From: Clostridia bacterium
GTDB taxonomy: Bacteria; Bacillota; Clostridia; UBA1381; UMGS1253
Length of the DNA: 9,123 nucleotides
Assembly: GCA_017411585.1 (NCBI GenBank)
Contig: JAFQPV010000231.1
Span: 1-9,123 of the forward strand
Direction of reading: 5' to 3'
The notes under the pieces are model-generated. The model did no database searches and had not been told where the DNA came from. It was given only the letters and a program-made list of their open reading frames with translations. This document shows, piece after piece, positions 1 to 5,375 of the stretch (its first letter is position 1; each line of letters opens with the position of its first letter). A program made the position numbers and the translations under genes.

Positions 1-894
1 ATCTAAAAGCGGTGTTAAATCCTTTTCTCCGGTATCAGCATTCGTTTGGCACAAATACTTCTCAAAATAGCGCATTGCCGAGGTAATACCTAAGTTAAAT
101 ACCGGCTTTACCCTGCCGTTTACATAAATCGTGCCCAAAAGGCGGTCATACACATTGCGCGCCTCGTGCAAGTGATAGCTGTCGCCCGTCAATTCATAGC
201 AGACTAAATTTTGACTCACCAGATAGCCGCTCGTCCAGCCCGGCTTTGCCGGATTGTATTTGCCGCTTGCATCGGTCGTATCCGCGAACAAACTCCCTAC
301 GGAAACGCTGCTTTGGCGCGTCTTGTCCGATGCAAGCCTCGTCATCGCCGCAAGTGTATCTGCGCTGATTTCTATCGGCGCATCCGCAAAGCTGCGCTTA
401 CAGATATACGCACTTTGCTTAATCTCATCATAAGTAACCTCATAACCGAGCGCTTCGGACACAAAGCGAATCGGCACCATCGTTGTGTTACCATTGTAAA
501 GCTCTGCCGCTACATCCAAGACATAAGCATTGCCGGCAGAATCACTTGCCTGTGCAGAGCCGATGGTCACATACACGGTTTTGCCGTTTTGTGTTATAGA
601 TGCACACTGCGCATTTTCGTCCCAGTTGACAATCGCGCCCAGACCTTCGCTTACGGCGCGGAGCGGCACAAGCATACGCCCTGTCTTCACATACGGCGCT
701 GCCACCTTTTTACTCTCTGTACCGACCGTCATTACATCCGAATTCTCCGTTAAAACCACGCGGCGCACTGCCGGCGGCACAAAACGCACTGCAGGCGCAA
801 TATATTCCTTCGCCTGCACGCCGCAAGCCGGCAAAAGCAAGCTTAAAATCAACAGCACTGCAATCAAGCTGCTAAACTTCATTTTGTTTTTCAA
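1..894 (-). CDS. Exported stalk-domain protein (copper amine oxidase N-terminal-like), 3' end outside window
   Basis: The visible 298 residues begin with a signal peptide: a basic start (KNKMK), then a hydrophobic run at about residues 8-21. It ends either in a lipobox-like LPAC (Cys24) or a signal peptidase I site near VQA-KE (28-30), so lipoprotein versus secreted protein is undecided. Residues about 45-165 match the copper amine oxidase N-terminal (stalk) domain, with two copies of its signature: VPLRAVSEGLGAIVNWDE (76-93) and VPIRFVSEALGYEVTYDE (140-157). In Firmicutes this domain is usually a cell-surface module and does not imply amine oxidase activity. From about residue 175 the protein becomes helical. 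GWTSGYL...YELTGDSYHLHEA (219-245) resembles helical-repeat glycoside hydrolases such as GH88/105, but only weakly. I chose TTG at 894 because GAGG (903-906) lies 8 nt upstream; ATG at 900 is too close to it and ATG at 882 too far. The catalytic identity is unknown because the 3' end is missing. Confidence 0.85.
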   Translation of the reverse strand, partial: MKNKMKFSSLIAVLLILSLLLPACGVQAKEYIAPAVRFVPPAVRRVVLTENSDVMTVGTESKKVAAPYVKTGRMLVPLRAVSEGLGAIVNWDENAQCASITQNGKTVYVTIGSAQASDSAGNAYVLDVAAELYNGNTTMVPIRFVSEALGYEVTYDEIKQSAYICKRSFADAPIEISADTLAAMTRLASDKTRQSSVSVGSLFADTTDASGKYNPAKPGWTSGYLVSQNLVCYELTGDSYHLHEARNVYDRLLGTIYVNGRVKPVFNLGITSAMRYFEKYLCQTNADTGEKDLTPLLD

Positions 895-900
895 GTGCAT

Positions 901-906
901 CACCTC
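901..906 (-). promoter_or_regulatory. Ribosome binding site GAGGTG that favours a TTG start
   Basis: On the minus strand GAGGTGAT complements the 16S 3' end well. In-frame start candidates are ATG at 900 (about 2 nt away), TTG at 894 (8 nt after GAGG) and ATG at 882 (about 20 nt). Only the TTG has normal spacing. All three give the same mature protein after signal peptide removal. Confidence 0.6.
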
Positions 907-935
907 ATTAAAAAATAAACACTTTTCTAAAAAAA

Positions 936-964
936 ATCATAGCATATCCGTATGGTATTTTCAA
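936..964 (-). promoter_or_regulatory. Sigma-A promoter of the stalk-domain gene
   Basis: The minus strand reads TTGAAA (959-964), a 17-nt spacer and TATGAT (936-941). Transcription would start near 929 and give a leader of about 35 nt before the ribosome binding site. The promoter lies just downstream of the scfB terminator, so the stalk-domain gene is its own transcription unit. Confidence 0.75.
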
Positions 965-973
965 CTAAAAAAT

Positions 974-1008
974 GCAAAAAAGATTGAAGCAATTTCTTGC
1001 CTCAATCT
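974..1008 (-). terminator. Intrinsic terminator of the SCIFF operon
   Basis: On the minus strand a 12-bp stem (997-1008 with 981-992, one G-U pair) closes a GAAA tetraloop and is followed by a T run at 975-980. It begins 4 nt after the scfB stop codon. The plus strand also has a T-rich stretch after the stem, so it might work in both directions, but no plus-strand gene needs it. Confidence 0.88.
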
Positions 1009-1012
1009 CCTT

Positions 1013-2386
1013 TTATTTTTCTAATTCGGCAATTTTTACCATCAGCGCACACTCAATACGCTTTTTAAACAGCTTACAGCCGTATTCATACACACCGGCG
1101 AGGCTGCCCGTTGCGTGGCACGCATTTGCCGCACAACCGCCTGCACAGTATAATTTTGCCCAGCAATTCTTGCAATCCGGACGTGTATAGCAATTGCACG
1201 ATGCAAATTCATCGCGCAGAGCAGTATTTGTTACACCGTCGTAGATGTTGCCCATGCTGTAGCGAGTATCACCGACAAACTGATGGCAAGGATACAGCTC
1301 GCCCCACGGGGTGACTGCCAGATACTCCGTACCCGAGCCGCAGCCGGACACGCGCTTATAAATACATGGTCCGCCCGTCAAGCTAATCATATAATGGTAG
1401 AAGGTAAAGCCCTTGCCAGCCTTTTTACGCTTAATCATTTCGAGCGCGAGGTTTTCATATTGGTCAAACAAAACCGGCAAATCCGCCTCGGTTAATGCAC
1501 ACGGATCGGACGGGTCGCACACCACCGGCTCCATGCTCAGCTCCGTAAAGCCGAGGTCCGCCATATGCAAAATATCCTTTAAAAAGTCCGTATTGTGGTG
1601 CGTGTAGGTACCGCGCACATAGTAGCTCTTATCGCCGCGCTTTTGTACAAAATCCTGAATTTTCGGCAAAATCTTATCATAGCTGCCGCCGCCCGCATGG
1701 TCTACACGGAAACGGTCGTGCACGTCTTTTCTGCCGTCTAAGCTGAGTACGACATTGTGGATTTCCTTATTACAAAATTCCGTTACCTCATCGTCCAGCA
1801 AAACACCGTTGGTCGTGAGTGTAAAGCGGATATTTTTGCCGTGCTTTTGTTCAAGCTCGCGCCCATAGGCAACCAATGCTTTGACAACCTCCCAGTTCAT
1901 CAAAGGCTCGCCGCCGAAGAAGTCGACATCCAAATTCTTATGATTGCCCGAATTCTCCACAAGAAAATCAAGCGCACGCTTACCGACATCCAAGCGCATC
2001 AACGCGCGGTCACCGTGATATTCGCCCTGCGAAGCAAAGCAGTATGAGCAATTTAAATTGCACACGTGTGCCACGTGCAGGCAAAGCGCCTTAATCGAGA
2101 AATTGCTTCTGCGATAGTTTTTCGCAATCTCCTCATACGCATCGTTTGTAAACAGCTTGCCCTGCTTTTTCAAGCCTTCAATATCCTCGATGCACTCGGC
2201 AATCTCCTGCGCCGTAACATCTTCACTGTCTTTATACTTTTCCAAAATGCTTTTTTTGATTTCCGCCGGTGTTTTTTCTTCGTACATAGAGATAATATCA
2301 TATGCCACATCATCTACCACGTGTACCGAACCGGAGAATACATCAAGCACAATATTGTATCCGTTTAATTTATATTGGTGTATCAT
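1013..2386 (-). CDS. scfB: Radical SAM/SPASM SCIFF peptide maturase (thioether-forming)
   Basis: This 457-residue protein matches the SCIFF maturase family (CteB type). These enzymes use a reduced [4Fe-4S] cluster and S-adenosylmethionine to link a precursor cysteine sulfur to the carbon of another residue. Residues 1-85 (MIHQYKLNGYNIVLDV...) are the N-terminal part that in this family binds the precursor leader. The radical SAM cluster motif is CNLNCSYC (Cys109, 113, 116), followed by FFGGEP (156-161) and TLTTNG (189-194). The SPASM part carries cysteines for two auxiliary clusters: Cys341, 349, 367, then Cys397, 399, 405, 408, 414, 418, 423 and 437. Length and spacing look intact. I chose ATG at 2386, preceded by GAGGT 6 nt upstream; an in-frame TTG at 2407 lies inside the upstream hairpin's T tract and has no ribosome binding site. 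It is co-directional with the precursor gene 74 bp upstream and has no room for its own promoter, so it depends on readthrough of the hairpin at 2407-2439. Confidence 0.95.
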   Translation of the reverse strand: MIHQYKLNGYNIVLDVFSGSVHVVDDVAYDIISMYEEKTPAEIKKSILEKYKDSEDVTAQEIAECIEDIEGLKKQGKLFTNDAYEEIAKNYRRSNFSIKALCLHVAHVCNLNCSYCFASQGEYHGDRALMRLDVGKRALDFLVENSGNHKNLDVDFFGGEPLMNWEVVKALVAYGRELEQKHGKNIRFTLTTNGVLLDDEVTEFCNKEIHNVVLSLDGRKDVHDRFRVDHAGGGSYDKILPKIQDFVQKRGDKSYYVRGTYTHHNTDFLKDILHMADLGFTELSMEPVVCDPSDPCALTEADLPVLFDQYENLALEMIKRKKAGKGFTFYHYMISLTGGPCIYKRVSGCGSGTEYLAVTPWGELYPCHQFVGDTRYSMGNIYDGVTNTALRDEFASCNCYTRPDCKNCWAKLYCAGGCAANACHATGSLAGVYEYGCKLFKKRIECALMVKIAELEK

Positions 2387-2406
2387 TTTTCTACCTCGAA
2401 CGTACA

Positions 2407-2439
2407 AAAAGTCTCATAATGTCGAATTATGAGACTTTT
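2407..2439 (-). terminator. Intergenic hairpin between scfA and scfB, likely partial terminator
   Basis: A perfect 14-bp stem (2426-2439 with 2407-2420) with a 5-nt loop (2421-2425). On the minus strand its 3' arm ends in a T tract (CTTTTTG), the form of an intrinsic terminator. It lies 21 nt after the scfA stop and directly before the scfB ribosome binding site. It probably ends most transcripts after the precursor and lets a minority continue into the maturase; it may also protect the 3' end of the short precursor mRNA. The arms are flanked by A and T runs, so it is symmetrical on the plus strand. Confidence 0.8.
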
Positions 2440-2460
2440 GTTTATCTGTTTTTGACTTAC

Positions 2461-2607
2461 TTATCTGTTTTCGTTTTCGCAATCCTGGTTTGCTACGCCG
2501 CAGGAAGTCTTGCAAGCAGACTGGCAGGATGTCTGGCACTCGCCGCAGCCGCCTGTCTTAACAGATTCGTTTAAATCACAAGTTTCAATCGTTACAATTC
2601 TCTTCAT
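2461..2607 (-). CDS. scfA: SCIFF six-cysteine ranthipeptide precursor
   Basis: This 48-residue peptide starts MKRIVTIETC and has the core CGECQTSC-QSACKTSC-GVANQDC (residues 21-43). It belongs to the SCIFF family ('six cysteines in forty-five residues'), the substrate of the adjacent radical SAM maturase. Its seven cysteines are at 10, 21, 24, 28, 32, 36 and 43. The N-terminal stretch of about 20 residues is the leader-like part; the C-terminal cysteine-rich part is the core where thioether links form. The start is supported by AGGAG 8-9 nt upstream of ATG 2607. No protease or exporter gene is adjacent, as is usual for SCIFF loci, and the biological role of the family is not settled. Oddity: residue 37, directly after Cys36, is Gly, whereas Thr is the described thioether acceptor in the Clostridium thermocellum peptide (from memory). 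Confidence 0.96.
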   Translation of the reverse strand: MKRIVTIETCDLNESVKTGGCGECQTSCQSACKTSCGVANQDCENENR

Positions 2608-2639
2608 GGTTTTTCTCTCCTTTTTTACAAGTTATATGT

Positions 2640-2668
2640 AGTATATCACACCGCAAGGCATCTGTCAA
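2640..2668 (-). promoter_or_regulatory. Strong sigma-A promoter of scfA, overlapping the decarboxylase stop codon
   Basis: The minus strand reads TTGACA (2663-2668), a 17-nt spacer ending in TGA, and TATACT (2640-2645). This is a consensus -35, a one-mismatch -10 and an extended -10 TG. The TGA stop of the upstream decarboxylase gene (2665-2667) lies within the -35 hexamer. Transcription would start near 2633, about 26 nt before the precursor start codon. High precursor expression is expected. Confidence 0.88.
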
Positions 2669-4086
2669 GAAGCGATTACGGCAATTTCGTCATTTTCCTT
2701 GCTTCGGCCTTTGTGCAAAGCCACGCCGTTTTCCAAAAGCCAGTTTACACTTGAAGCAAATTCCGCGCTGATGCGCTCGCCCGGAATCAAAAGCGGAATT
2801 CCCGGCGGATACGCCCATACGTATTCTGCGCTCACCTTTCCGATACTGTCTTGGACGGTGAAAACAGCAAACTCCGCCTCCAGCGCCTGCTCCGGCGCAC
2901 ACGCAAGCACCGGCAAATCCAAACCCGGCAAGTCCTTTTTTTGTGCAAAGCTACAGGCAGCATCAATTTGTACCAAGGCTTCCGCCAGCACGCCAATCGA
3001 CTCTATGCTGTCGCCCGCGCCCGTCATGGCAAGCACACCTTGCGCCGTAACCATTTCCACGTCAATTTTATACTCTTCCAGTTTTTCCGCCAGCTGCGGG
3101 CCGGTCAAATCGCAGCCGTGTGTGCTGATATACAGCTTGGTTTCATCAAAGGCAAAGGCTTCTTTGGGCAAATCCCCCTCATAGCCAAACACGCGCAGCT
3201 TCTGTAGCTGTGATGCCCAAATGGAAAATCCGGCAAGCCCGATGCGCCACGGCTCGAAAAAGGCCTCATCCTCTAAAATTTTGCGTACACAACCATCCGC
3301 TGAAATCAAAAGCGGATAAGATGGACTGCTCGTTTCAAACACGGCGAGCTGATGTGCAAGTCTTTTCGTGGATACACGCGCACTGCACACGTGCAAAATC
3401 GCTGTCTGCGTAAATGCCGGTAAGGTTTTGTGCAAGCTTTGCACCACCAAATCCGCACCGCATTTTACCGCACTTTTGGCAAAGGTCGGATGCAGACCGA
3501 GATGTGCGCCGTGCGCCTCATCGACAAACAAAGCTGCATTATGCTTATGTACAATTTCAGCAATACCTTCAATGTCGGATAAAATGCCCTCATACGTCGG
3601 GCTGGTAATCACCGCAAGGCGAATGTCCGGATGTGCTTTAAATGCCGCCTCCACCGCCGCAGGTGCACACGAGCCGCAGATGCCAAATTCCGGGATTTGC
3701 GGCGGCAAAACAAAAATCGGCGCCAGACCGCAAAGCTCAATCGCGTGAAAAACAGATTTGTGCGCATTGCGCGAAACCAAAATTTTATCGCCGCGCTTCG
3801 TGAGCGTACGGATACCTGCCAGTATACCGCAGGTACTACCGTTGACAAGGTAATACGAGCGTAGACTGCCCCAAAGCTCGGATGCCAACGCCATTGAATC
3901 GCGCAAAACACCCTGCGCATCGTGCAGATTGTCCGTTGCGGCAATTTCCGTAAAATCCTGCATTGCGCTGATATGCATATGCTCTGACACCGCGCGCACG
4001 CGCTTGTGCCCCGGCATATGCATCGGGATTCTGCCGCTTTGGCTGTATTCAGTTAAATAGCTGTGCAGACTCTTTTTCTTTTCCAT
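2665..4086 (-). CDS. PLP-dependent Orn/Lys/Arg decarboxylase family protein
   Basis: A 473-residue fold-type I pyridoxal-phosphate enzyme of the short Orn/Lys/Arg decarboxylase group (similar in size to Bacillus YaaO/SpeA). Such enzymes decarboxylate a basic amino acid to a diamine such as agmatine or cadaverine in the cytosol; the substrate cannot be read from the sequence. Visible motifs in order: PMHMPGHK (21-28), VNGSTCG (81-87, phosphate-binding region), SRNAHKS (105-111), TSPTYEG (161-167), FVDEAHGAHLG (187-197, cofactor aspartate), QSLHKTLPA (216-224, Lys220 the likely Schiff-base lysine), then the C-terminal YPPGIPLLIPGE (426-437). Nothing looks truncated. I chose ATG at 4086 because GAGG lies 5 nt upstream; ATG at 4110 in the same frame has no ribosome binding site. 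It has its own promoter upstream, and no terminator is visible after it. The SCIFF promoter begins at its stop codon, so it could also contribute readthrough into scfA. Confidence 0.92.
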   Translation of the reverse strand: MEKKKSLHSYLTEYSQSGRIPMHMPGHKRVRAVSEHMHISAMQDFTEIAATDNLHDAQGVLRDSMALASELWGSLRSYYLVNGSTCGILAGIRTLTKRGDKILVSRNAHKSVFHAIELCGLAPIFVLPPQIPEFGICGSCAPAAVEAAFKAHPDIRLAVITSPTYEGILSDIEGIAEIVHKHNAALFVDEAHGAHLGLHPTFAKSAVKCGADLVVQSLHKTLPAFTQTAILHVCSARVSTKRLAHQLAVFETSSPSYPLLISADGCVRKILEDEAFFEPWRIGLAGFSIWASQLQKLRVFGYEGDLPKEAFAFDETKLYISTHGCDLTGPQLAEKLEEYKIDVEMVTAQGVLAMTGAGDSIESIGVLAEALVQIDAACSFAQKKDLPGLDLPVLACAPEQALEAEFAVFTVQDSIGKVSAEYVWAYPPGIPLLIPGERISAEFASSVNWLLENGVALHKGRSKENDEIAVIAS

Positions 4087-4124
4087 AAATACCTCTAAGA
4101 TTGCTTCCATATTTTATATGCATT

Positions 4125-4153
4125 ATTTTATCAGCAATCCTTAAAAAAAGCAA
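4125..4153 (-). promoter_or_regulatory. Probable sigma-A promoter of the decarboxylase gene
   Basis: The minus strand reads TTGCTT (4148-4153), a 17-nt spacer ending in TGA, and TAAAAT (4125-4130), an extended -10 form. It sits about 40 nt upstream of the start codon at 4086 and downstream of the SLOG gene, for which no terminator is evident in this gap. Confidence 0.6.
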
Positions 4154-4185
4154 GCAAATCAAAATTTACAAACAAAGTGCATAGG

Positions 4186-4590
4186 CTATTTAGATATATA
4201 AATGATTCTTTTTCCTATATGATTTGCATACAGCATTGTTTGTTTTGCGCCACCGTTTTTATACACATAACATAAGCAGACATCACATTGGTCGACCAAC
4301 CAACGATTGCGCATCGGTATGTCTGTATTTTCATAGGCTTTGTTCCCAAAAGGACATACAATCTCATCATACCATTGCATATCGCTTTGTTTTACTACTT
4401 TATGATTATACGGAACAAAAACGAGCTTTCCGCGCAATTGTTTTACTGCTCTTTCACACGTTTGATCAAAATTGCCCATACCGCCGCTGTAAAATGTCGT
4501 ACAACCTTCGCCTATAAGCTTTTTTATCGCTGTATAAATTTGTTTTTCTAATCCGAAACTATCCCTATGCCCTATAAAACAACACTTCAT
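4186..4590 (-). CDS. Small SLOG-fold (DUF1273/YspA-like) protein
   Basis: This 134-residue protein looks like a single SLOG (SMF/DprA-LOG) Rossmann-like domain. The visible features are the N-terminal strand and turn CCFIGHRD (3-10), YSGGMGNFDQTC (34-45) where the family binds nucleotide-like ligands, VFVPY (57-61), IPMRNRWLVDQCDVCLCY (91-108), and GGAKQT (113-118), the second glycine-rich turn. SLOG proteins bind or process nucleotides and nucleotide-derived ligands, and some act in immune systems, but the job of stand-alone small members like this one is mostly unknown, so I assign no activity. The start ATG 4590 has AGGAGG 7 nt upstream. It is transcribed away from a small Cro/C1-type regulator gene, which may control it. 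Base composition is visibly richer in A/T than in the decarboxylase and comF genes, suggesting an accessory origin. Confidence 0.85.
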   Translation of the reverse strand: MKCCFIGHRDSFGLEKQIYTAIKKLIGEGCTTFYSGGMGNFDQTCERAVKQLRGKLVFVPYNHKVVKQSDMQWYDEIVCPFGNKAYENTDIPMRNRWLVDQCDVCLCYVYKNGGAKQTMLYANHIGKRIIYISK

Positions 4591-4617
4591 TTGCGCCCCT
4601 CCTAACCTAATGTTTTC

Positions 4618-4646
4618 ATTATATAATTCAAAAGTCTATATGTCAA
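4618..4646 (-). promoter_or_regulatory. Perfect-consensus sigma-A promoter of the SLOG gene
   Basis: The minus strand reads TTGACA (4641-4646), exactly 17 nt, then TATAAT (4618-4623). A 10-bp palindrome, ATTATATAAT (4618-4627), covers the -10, and a second short interrupted palindrome CAATA-A-TATTG lies at 4658-4668. Either could be an operator for the divergent regulator. A promoter this strong normally needs repression, which fits the XRE neighbour. Confidence 0.88.
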
Positions 4647-4698
4647 GGTGAGTTTTGCAATAATATTGTATGTAAAGATTAGATATGGGAGGATAAAT

Positions 4699-4902
4699 AT
4701 GCTGAAATTAAATGCAATTGAGCTTTTAAATAAAAGGGGCAAAACAAAATATTGGCTCTATAAGCAAATGGGAATGAGCTACCAAAACTTCACAAAAATG
4801 ATAAACAATGAAACAAAATCAATTAAATACGACAATTTAGAAGCAATGTGTTATATTTTAGATTGTAAAATTGAGGACTTACTCGTTATAACAGAAGAAT
4901 AA
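4699..4902 (+). CDS. Small Cro/C1-type (XRE) helix-turn-helix regulator
   Basis: A 67-residue DNA-binding protein consisting of one Cro/C1-type helix-turn-helix domain and little else. Residues 5-20 form helix 1 (NAIELLNKRGKTKYWL), residues about 17-40 hold the helix-turn-helix (KYWLYKQMG-MSYQNFTKMIN), and SIKYDNLEAMCYILDCKIEDLL (41-62) is the usual closing part of the small HTH_26-like group. Start: ATG 4699 follows GGGAGG by 7 nt; the longer reading from 4648 lacks a ribosome binding site. It is A/T-rich in codon choice. It is divergent from the SLOG gene with 108 bp between start codons, an arrangement typical of a repressor that controls itself and its neighbour. I could not identify a convincing plus-strand promoter in the gap. 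No terminator is evident; the palindromic element at 5067 could serve as one. Confidence 0.88.
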   Translation: MLKLNAIELLNKRGKTKYWLYKQMGMSYQNFTKMINNETKSIKYDNLEAMCYILDCKIEDLLVITEE

Positions 4903-5066
4903 ACATCCCCCCATAAAACGAAGGTTCATTTTCAGGCATAGCCCTAATATTGCTGGCAACGGACAAATGCGTTTTTTATTGGCCTGCCAGCCATGCAAAC
5001 GGTTACTTGCTACCCATAAATAGTTTTACTTACAATGGGTTTCATGGTGAATTTAATATAAAAATA
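4903..5066. other. Gene-free stretch with short inverted repeats
   Basis: No credible gene is visible on either strand. It contains an inverted repeat GCTGGCA (4952-4958) / TGCCAGC (4985-4991) around a T-rich loop, and ACCCAT / ATGGGT (5012-5017 and 5036-5041). These may be remnants of a mobile element or an RNA structure after the XRE gene. Function unknown. Confidence 0.4.
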
Positions 5067-5208
5067 GGCTCCCTTGTGTAAAGGGAGCTGGCGAACGCAG
5101 TGAGACTGAGGGATTGTTTTCTGCTTATGGTTTTGAGTTTTTTTATTAAACAATTACAATCCCTCCGAGTTTGCTATGCAAACCCACCTCCCTTTACACA
5201 AGGGAGGC
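5067..5208. repeat. 142-bp compound palindromic element (MITE-like)
   Basis: The ends form an inverted repeat: GGCTCCCTTGTG... (5067-5087) matches the reverse complement of 5188-5208 at 20 of 21 positions. A second inner pair, GAGGGATTGT (5108-5117) and ACAATCCCTC (5156-5165), is perfect and encloses a 38-nt A/T-rich loop. Each end is also a small hairpin by itself (CTCCCTT-GTGT-AAAGGGAG). There is no reading frame for a transposase, so if mobile it would be moved in trans. Palindromic elements of this style are scattered through many gut Clostridia genomes (from general knowledge; copy number in this genome not checked). If transcribed it would fold strongly and could act as a terminator or an mRNA stabiliser. 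Confidence 0.75.
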
Positions 5209-5344
5209 TTTTCTCATTAATAATTTCTGCCAAATTGCTCATTTATGCGATTACAGATAACTTTACACGTGTTTATACTCTTTATTTCTGCTCATCAGTT
5301 AACCTTTTTAGTACCACGCGACTATCACTTGATTTTCATTACAA
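5209..5344. other. Non-coding stretch between palindromic element and comF terminator
   Basis: A/T-rich. The frames are short and broken by stops on both strands, with no promoter or structure that I can support. It may be decayed sequence belonging to the accessory island. Confidence 0.4.
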
Positions 5345-5374
5345 AAAACAGATGTCCGCAGGGGCATCTGTTTT
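5345..5374 (-). terminator. Intrinsic terminator of the recD2-comF operon
   Basis: A perfect 10-bp stem (5365-5374 with 5345-5354) around a 10-nt loop, followed on the minus strand by a T run (TTTTTTG). It starts 1 nt after the comF stop codon. Confidence 0.88.
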
Positions 5375-5375
5375 C

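Noticed and set aside
211..753. Plus-strand 180-residue open frame
   Set aside because: Antisense to the stalk-domain gene, which has a signal peptide, repeats, ribosome binding site and promoter; the frame is Arg/Cys-rich and matches no family.
2387..2407. Seven-residue N-terminal extension of the SCIFF maturase from a TTG
   Set aside because: The TTG lies in the T tract of the intergenic hairpin and has no ribosome binding site; ATG 2386 has one and gives the family's usual MIHQYKLNGYN start.
2302..2574. Plus-strand 90-residue frame with a hydrophobic stretch, opposite the SCIFF precursor
   Set aside because: It is antisense to the SCIFF precursor and the start of the maturase. Its Ala/Cys/Leu-rich look comes from reading cysteine and glutamine codons backwards, and it has no ribosome binding site.
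2699..3184. Plus-strand 161-residue open frame
   Set aside because: Antisense to the decarboxylase C-terminal half with its conserved YPPGIPLLIPGE motif; no ribosome binding site.
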